Assembly (NCBI GenBank): GCA_900550925.1
Contig: URTU01000072.1
Span: 1-10,215 of the forward strand
Origin: an uncultured Alistipes sp.
GTDB lineage: Bacteria; Bacteroidota; Bacteroidia; Bacteroidales; Rikenellaceae
Direction of reading: 5' to 3'
Length of the DNA: 10,215 nt
How positions within the stretch are numbered: the first letter of the stretch is position 1; every line of letters starts with the position of its first letter. A program made the translations under genes and the position numbers. Shown piece after piece: positions 6,202 to 10,215 of this stretch. The notes under the pieces are model-generated. The model did not search any database and was not told the origin of the DNA. It saw only the letters and a program-made list of their open reading frames with translations.

Positions 6202-7604
6202 CAAACACTCAGGCATATAGCGATATATGGCAAAGTTGCCTGTCGCAAATCCGCAAGCAAACCAGCGAAGAAGAGTTTGCCAAGTGGTTCGAGCCGATCG
6301 ATATGCTCAACTTCGACGGGGTCACGTTAAGCCTGCGTGTTCCGAATGCAAGTTATATCAATCAGATCGAGGATAACTACATCCCGTTCATAAAGCCTAT
6401 CATCGCAAGCCTGTTCGGTAAACAGACCCGCGTACGGTATGCAATCCCAAGGTCCGAACACAGCGTGACGGCCCCGCAAAATGCCGTATCGACCGCTATC
6501 TCGCAGTTCAAGACCCAGACCGATACCGCAAATATAAAGAATCCATTCGTAATTCCCGGCCTCAAAAAGCTGATTATCGATCCGCAGCTGAGCCCGAATT
6601 ACACCTTCGATACATTCATCGAGGGCGAATGCAACCGTCTGGCCCGCTCGTCGGGAATGGCCGTGGCAATAGATCCCGGAAACACCCCATTCAACCCGTT
6701 GTACATATACGGAGACTCGGGCCTCGGTAAAACTCATATCGTCCAGGCCATAGGCCATGAGATCCGCCAGCGCCACCCCGAAAAGCAGGTTCTGTACGTT
6801 CCCATGAACAAGTTCATGGCGCAATACCAGAATGCCGTCCGGAATGCTTCGGTGCCCGACTTCATCCACTTCTACCAGATGGTCGACGCGCTCATTATCG
6901 ACGACATACAGGAACTCGCCGGAAAAGCCGGTACCCAAACCGTCTTCTTCAACATATTCAACCACCTGCACCTCTCGGGCCGCCAGCTGATATTCACATC
7001 GGACAAACCGCCCGTCGAGCTGAAGGATATCGAGGAGCGGCTCCTCACGCGATTCAAGTGGGGACTGTCGGCGCAGCTCAATACGCCCGACTACCAGACC
7101 AAGATCCGCATTATCCGCAGCAAGGCCCAAAAGATGAACACTCCGATATCGGACGACGTGGCAGCCTATCTGGCCGAAAACATCAACGCCAATGTTCGCG
7201 AGATCGAAGGCGCCCTGTCGGCGCTCAGCGCTCAGGCCAAGTTCATGGGCAAGAAAATCGGCATCTCGCTCGCAAAAGAGGTCATGAAGGCCTATGTCAA
7301 GGAGAACCAGCGTGAGATTACGATCGAACATATCCAGCAGGTCGTATGCGACTTCCTCGGACTGGATCCCAAACGGTTCAACTCTTCGGAGCGGACTCGC
7401 GAGATAGCCCAGGCCCGACAGATCGCAATGTACCTGAGCAAGCAGCATACCAAAGCCCCTCTGACGGCGATCGGTGCAGCCATCGGCGGCCGAAACCATG
7501 CCACGGTGCTCCATTCGTGCAAGGCCGTCTCGAACCTGATGGAGACCGACAAGCAGTTCCGCCGCCAGGTCGAGGAGATCGAGAAACTCGTACTCGCCAA
7601 GTAG
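6195..7604 (+). CDS. dnaA: chromosomal replication initiator protein DnaA
   Basis: The 469-residue cytoplasmic AAA+ ATPase binds DnaA boxes, melts the origin and loads the helicase; it also controls transcription, including that of its own gene. Domain I spans about 1-85 (IWQSCLSQIRKQTSEEEF...W is the usual opening), with a short variable linker to about 125. Domain III carries Walker A GDSGLGKT (173-180), Walker B LIIDDIQ (233-239), sensor I FTSD (267-270), the arginine finger in ERLLTRF (R286) and sensor II in REIEGAL (R335). Domain IV holds the DNA-binding signature IGAAIGGRNHATVLHSCKAV (426-445). All key residues are present and the length is normal. There is no Shine-Dalgarno sequence. 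Upstream DnaA boxes suggest feedback control. Confidence 0.97.
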   Translation: MQTNTQAYSDIWQSCLSQIRKQTSEEEFAKWFEPIDMLNFDGVTLSLRVPNASYINQIEDNYIPFIKPIIASLFGKQTRVRYAIPRSEHSVTAPQNAVSTAISQFKTQTDTANIKNPFVIPGLKKLIIDPQLSPNYTFDTFIEGECNRLARSSGMAVAIDPGNTPFNPLYIYGDSGLGKTHIVQAIGHEIRQRHPEKQVLYVPMNKFMAQYQNAVRNASVPDFIHFYQMVDALIIDDIQELAGKAGTQTVFFNIFNHLHLSGRQLIFTSDKPPVELKDIEERLLTRFKWGLSAQLNTPDYQTKIRIIRSKAQKMNTPISDDVAAYLAENINANVREIEGALSALSAQAKFMGKKIGISLAKEVMKAYVKENQREITIEHIQQVVCDFLGLDPKRFNSSERTREIAQARQIAMYLSKQHTKAPLTAIGAAIGGRNHATVLHSCKAVSNLMETDKQFRRQVEEIEKLVLAK

Positions 7605-7605
7605 T

Positions 7606-7622
7606 CCGGCCGACTCGGCCGG
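7606..7622 (+). terminator. GC hairpin just behind dnaA, possible terminator
   Basis: CCGGCC and GGCCGG pair around GACTC, beginning two bases after the dnaA stop codon. The stem is strong but is followed by GCAAATTG with no T run. It may be a 3' end-protecting structure or a weak terminator rather than a classic intrinsic one. Confidence 0.4.
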
Positions 7623-7897
7623 CAAATTGAGGGCCTTGCGCACCTTCTTGAGCCACAGCAGTACGGCCGAAGTAATCCGGCCACGGCAAGCAGGTATAAC
7701 TGCAAACTTCCCGACATTTATTGACTTCGATGTGCACTGCACGAATCGCATGCGCAGCAGTAGAGTATTGTCCGGAACCGGCCATAGAACTCTCCATATG
7801 CGGCCGCGTACCGCAAGTTGACCTCCGGCCAGTGGCCGCCCGTTGCCTTCCGGACCCGAAGGCGCAGGAAAAAGATCAAATATTTGGCCGCCGGCTC

Positions 7898-7928
7898 TTT
7901 CAAATGTCAAATAAAAGCACTATTTTTA
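7898..7928 (+). promoter_or_regulatory. weak candidate promoter for bcp
   Basis: TTTC (7898-7901) and TATTTTTA (7921-7928) are 19 bases apart, and each differs by one base from the Bacteroidetes elements TTTG and TAnnTTTG. Position and spacing suit a start about 15 bases before the bcp ATG, but the match is weak in AT-rich DNA. Confidence 0.25.
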
Positions 7929-7938
7929 CTCAATTAAA

Positions 7939-7945
7939 AAAGGTG
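7939..7945 (+). promoter_or_regulatory. Shine-Dalgarno-like site for bcp
   Basis: AAAGGTG lies four to five bases before the ATG at 7950. It is the only gene start in the window with a recognisable ribosome-binding sequence; pgm, dnaA, recA and the rel gene have none. It supports the chosen start. Confidence 0.5.
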
Positions 7946-7949
7946 TGTC

Positions 7950-8423
7950 ATGGAAAAACTCAATCAAGGCGACAAAATACCTTATTTCGAGGTCAAAAAC
8001 CAGGATGGTGAAGTCGTTACATCCGATTCGTTCGCCGGAAAACATGTTATTCTATATTTTTATCCCAAGGACAATACTCCGGGATGTACGCTCGAGGCGC
8101 AGAACATGCGTGACGGAAAACAGGCGCTTGTCGATGCCGGATTCGAGATATTCGGAATCAGCCCCGACAGCGAGGAGTCGCACCGCAACTTCTGCAAAAA
8201 ACACGACCTGAACTTCACGCTTCTGTCCGATCCGGACAAGAAGGCTGCCGAGGCGTTCGGCGTATGGGGTGAGAAAAAGATGTACGGGCGTACGGTGATG
8301 GGAATCAAGCGTACAACGTTCATCATAGCTCCCGACGGCACGATCGAAAAAATTTTCGCAAAGGTCGACACCAAGAACCATTACCAGCAGATACTTGAGT
8401 GGTACAACGCCTCGGCGAAATAA
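7950..8423 (+). CDS. bcp: thioredoxin-dependent thiol peroxidase, BCP/PrxQ peroxiredoxin
   Basis: The 157-residue cytoplasmic peroxidase reduces hydrogen peroxide and organic hydroperoxides, using thioredoxin as electron donor. The opening LNQGDKIPYFEVKNQDGE and the active-site stretch YFYPKDNTPGCT (37-47) are typical of PrxQ, with the peroxidatic cysteine at C46. The resolving cysteine found five residues later in E. coli BCP is replaced by Q51. The only other cysteine is C82 in NFCKKHDL, 36 residues on, matching the spacing of the alpha-3 type (C48/C84 in Xanthomonas PrxQ). An intramolecular C46-C82 disulfide is therefore likely. RTTFIIAPDG (121-130) is the conserved late strand. The length is normal. 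The gene lies 81 bases before recA with no clear terminator between, so read-through is possible. Confidence 0.95.
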   Translation: MEKLNQGDKIPYFEVKNQDGEVVTSDSFAGKHVILYFYPKDNTPGCTLEAQNMRDGKQALVDAGFEIFGISPDSEESHRNFCKKHDLNFTLLSDPDKKAAEAFGVWGEKKMYGRTVMGIKRTTFIIAPDGTIEKIFAKVDTKNHYQQILEWYNASAK

Positions 8424-8428
8424 CGCCG
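8413..8428 (+). other. small hairpin over the bcp stop codon
   Basis: CGGCG (8413-8417) pairs with CGCCG (8424-8428); the six-base loop AAATAA contains the TAA stop. There is no T run behind it, so it does not look like a terminator. The rest of the 81-base gap to recA is AT-rich. Its best promoter-like site, TAAACTTG at 8433-8440, departs by one base from TAnnTTTG and lacks a -33 partner. I recognise no LexA-type operator. Confidence 0.3.
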
Positions 8429-8504
8429 TCGCTAAACTTGATATAAACGCAGGCAACAAACTGAAGCATAAATATTTAATCAATACATAAAACTCACCGA
8501 TTTT

Positions 8505-9566
8505 ATGGCAGCTGACAAAACTCAAACTACGGCGGACAAGGCTCAGGCTACACTGGAAAGACCGCAGGTAAGCCCCGAAAAGCTCAAGGTCCTGAGTGCC
8601 GTCATGGATAAAATAGAGAAGGATTTCGGAAAGGGCTCGATCATGAAGATGAGCAGCCAGGCGATAGGGGATATCCCGGTTATTCCGACCGGATCGATCG
8701 CACTGGATCTCGCCCTCGGCGTGGGAGGATACCCCAAGGGACGTGTCATCGAGATCTTCGGCCCCGAATCTTCGGGTAAAACAACCCTGGCCATCCACGC
8801 CATCGCCGAGGCCCAGAAGGCCGGAGGCATCGCGGCGTTCATCGACGCCGAGCACGCATTCGACAGCTTCTACGCCCAGAAACTCGGCGTGGACGTGGAC
8901 AACCTGCTCATCTCGCAGCCCGACAACGGCGAGCAGGCCCTCGAGATTGCCGATTCGCTGATCCGTTCGAGCGCCATCGACATCATCGTCATCGACTCGG
9001 TGGCGGCCCTCACGCCCAAGGCCGAGATCGAAGGCGAGATGGGCGACTCGAAGATGGGTCTCCAGGCGCGCCTCATGTCGCAGGCCCTGCGCAAGCTCAC
9101 GTCGAGCATCTCGAAGACCAAGACCGTCTGCATCTTCATCAACCAGCTGCGCGACAAGATCGGCATCGTCTACGGCAACCCCGAGACGACGACCGGCGGA
9201 AACGCCCTGAAGTTCTACGCCTCGGTGCGCATCGACATCCGACGCATGTCGGTCATCAAGGACGGCGAGGAGCAGCTCGGCACCCGCACGAAGGTCAAGG
9301 TCGTGAAGAACAAGGTGGCGCCCCCGTTCAAGCGGGCCGAATTCGACATCATGTTCGGCGAGGGCATCTCGAAGATCGGCGAGATCATCGACCTCGGGGT
9401 CGATTACGGCGTGATCAAGAAGGCCGGATCGTGGTTCTCCTACGGAGACAAGAAGATCGGGCAGGGACGCGACGCCGTGAAGGAGCTGCTCAAAAAGGAC
9501 GAGGCGCTCGCCGCGGAGATCGAACAGAAGGTGCGCGACGCCATGAAAAACAAGAAGGACGAGTAA
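8505..9566 (+). CDS. recA: recombinase RecA
   Basis: The 353-residue ATPase forms filaments on single-stranded DNA, pairs homologous strands for recombinational repair, and where an SOS system exists activates LexA cleavage. It carries Walker A GPESSGKTT (86-94), AFIDAEHAFD (111-120) with the catalytic glutamate, Walker B IIVIDSVAAL (160-169), QALRKLT (193-199), and the DNA-binding loop L2 within GNPETTTGGNALKFYAS (224-240). The N-terminus is about 20 residues longer than in E. coli, with a Thr/Gln/Ala-rich stretch (MAADKTQTTADKAQATLERP) before the core. The C-terminal tail is charged and short. Codon use changes sharply inside the gene: about a third of the first 94 codons end in A or T, against fewer than a tenth of the remainder. 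The rel gene starts 12 bases after the stop. Confidence 0.98.
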   Translation: MAADKTQTTADKAQATLERPQVSPEKLKVLSAVMDKIEKDFGKGSIMKMSSQAIGDIPVIPTGSIALDLALGVGGYPKGRVIEIFGPESSGKTTLAIHAIAEAQKAGGIAAFIDAEHAFDSFYAQKLGVDVDNLLISQPDNGEQALEIADSLIRSSAIDIIVIDSVAALTPKAEIEGEMGDSKMGLQARLMSQALRKLTSSISKTKTVCIFINQLRDKIGIVYGNPETTTGGNALKFYASVRIDIRRMSVIKDGEEQLGTRTKVKVVKNKVAPPFKRAEFDIMFGEGISKIGEIIDLGVDYGVIKKAGSWFSYGDKKIGQGRDAVKELLKKDEALAAEIEQKVRDAMKNKKDE

Positions 9567-9578
9567 TCGAACAAGCCT

Positions 9579-10215
9579 ATGGGATATACTGCCGAGGATG
9601 AGGCCCTGATCAAGGAGAAGTGGGACGACCTGTTGCTCTCGTGCACGAAGATCTGCAAGAACGACGAGGACTGGAACTTCATCAAACGCGCATTTTTCCT
9701 TGCCAAGGAGGCACACGAGGGGGTACGGCGCCGCTCCGGCGAACCGTACCTCCTCCATCCCATTGCAGTAGCCAAGATCGTCATCGACGAGATCGGACTC
9801 GGCGTGAAGTCGGTCGTTGCGGCCCTGCTGCACGACGTCGTGGAGGACACGGAATACACCGTGGAGGACATGGAACGGATCTTCGGTCCGAAGATCGCCT
9901 CGATGGTGGACGGGCTGACCAAGATGTCGGGCGTCTTCAACGCCGACACCTCGGAGCAGGCCGAATACTTCCGCAAGGTGCTCCTCACGCTCTCGGACGA
10001 CGTGCGCGTCATCCTGATCAAGATCGCCGACCGCCTGCACAACATGCGCACGCTCGGCTCGATGCCCCTGAACAAACAGATCAAGATCACGGGCGAGACG
10101 ATCTACCTGTTCGCCCCGCTGGCCTACCGGCTGGGGCTCTATTCGATCAAGAGCGAGCTCGAGGACCTCTGCATGAAGTACCGCTTCCCGCAGCAGTATG
10201 CCGAAATCACGCAGA
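9579..10215 (+). CDS. RelA/SpoT-family (p)ppGpp synthetase/hydrolase, 5' part only
   Basis: The visible 212 residues are the N-terminal part of a long Rel/SpoT protein (usually about 730-750 residues), which makes and degrades the alarmone (p)ppGpp in starvation responses. The hydrolase HD domain is complete in its key residues: RRSGEPYLLHP with R51 and H60, LLHDVVEDT with H85, D86, E89 and D90, and ADRLHNMRT with D151 and N155. These match the catalytic set of Streptococcus Rel, so hydrolase activity should be intact, unlike in RelA of gamma-proteobacteria. The start of the linker to the synthetase domain is reached (PLAYRLGLYSIKSELEDL, 180-197); the synthetase itself lies beyond the window. 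The ATG at 9579 follows the recA stop by 12 bases, so the two genes are probably one transcript. GC-ending codons dominate, as in the latter part of recA. Confidence 0.95.
   Translation, partial: MGYTAEDEALIKEKWDDLLLSCTKICKNDEDWNFIKRAFFLAKEAHEGVRRRSGEPYLLHPIAVAKIVIDEIGLGVKSVVAALLHDVVEDTEYTVEDMERIFGPKIASMVDGLTKMSGVFNADTSEQAEYFRKVLLTLSDDVRVILIKIADRLHNMRTLGSMPLNKQIKITGETIYLFAPLAYRLGLYSIKSELEDLCMKYRFPQQYAEITQ

Larger units (their letters stand above)
7605..7949. other. 345-base gap between dnaA and bcp, no credible gene
   Basis: The first 20 bases hold a GC hairpin just behind dnaA. The middle has GC-rich short inverted repeats: GTGCA/TGCAC near 7733, CGGCC/GGCCG near 7826, and GCCTTC/GAAGGC at 7845-7863 with a seven-base loop. 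The last 80 bases are AT-rich and include the palindrome CAAATATTTG (7877-7886) and the bcp leader. Frames open on either strand (7627-7821 plus, 7718-7903 minus) begin only at TTG and resemble no family I know. I see no tRNA or known structured RNA, although an unannotated small RNA is possible. Confidence 0.5.

Noticed and set aside
4021..7783. Identical 13-mer TCCGGAACCGGCC at 4021-4033 and 7771-7783, in two gene-free gaps
   Set aside because: A 13-mer shared once in a 10-kb GC-rich window is close to chance expectation. The first copy is part of a terminator stem and the second is not in a comparable structure.
7718..7903. 61-codon minus-strand frame between dnaA and bcp, with a CCACDSC stretch
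   Set aside because: It begins only at TTG, has no promoter or ribosome-binding sequence, and the cysteine cluster is not a known motif. It is probably chance in GC-rich DNA.

Overview
The window looks like a chromosomal housekeeping segment from a moderately GC-rich member of the Bacteroidales; an Alistipes/Rikenellaceae-type genome is my best guess. The reasons are promoter-like sites of the Bacteroidetes type (TTTG about 19-20 bases ahead of TAnnTTTG), an almost complete lack of Shine-Dalgarno sequences (bcp is the exception), AT-rich gaps between GC-rich genes, and Bacteroidetes-style protein architectures. The taxon is inferred and was not tested by any search.

Left third (1-4222): the 3' half of a class I O-methyltransferase is followed, 33 bases on, by a secreted GHL10/DUF187 glycosyl-hydrolase-like protein. 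A convergent gene encodes a secreted metallophosphoesterase fused to a PQQ-type beta-propeller. The two convergent genes share a bidirectional terminator with a perfect 21-bp stem (1897-1942). The gap behind the phosphoesterase gene (3812-4222) holds its promoter, a degenerate 25-base tandem repeat, and a strong terminator for the leftward phosphohexomutase gene.

Centre (4223-7949): a phosphoglucomutase/phosphomannomutase gene runs left and dnaA runs right from a very AT-rich 232-base divergent region. That region carries two exact DnaA boxes, two one-mismatch boxes, at least two leftward promoter-like sites and one weaker rightward one. It is a candidate replication origin or a DnaA-autoregulated control region. 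A 345-base stretch without a credible gene follows dnaA.

Right third (7950-10215): bcp (thiol peroxidase of the PrxQ type), recA and a RelA/SpoT-family gene cut by the window end all run rightward. recA and the rel gene are only 12 bases apart and probably co-transcribed. Together with dnaA this is a group of replication, repair and stress-response functions. Third-position GC rises abruptly inside recA near position 8790 and stays high into the rel gene.

I found no mobile element, CRISPR array, tRNA, rRNA or defence system, and no clear undescribed system. The points most worth following are the dnaA/pgm control region, the composition break in recA, and the recA-rel pairing.
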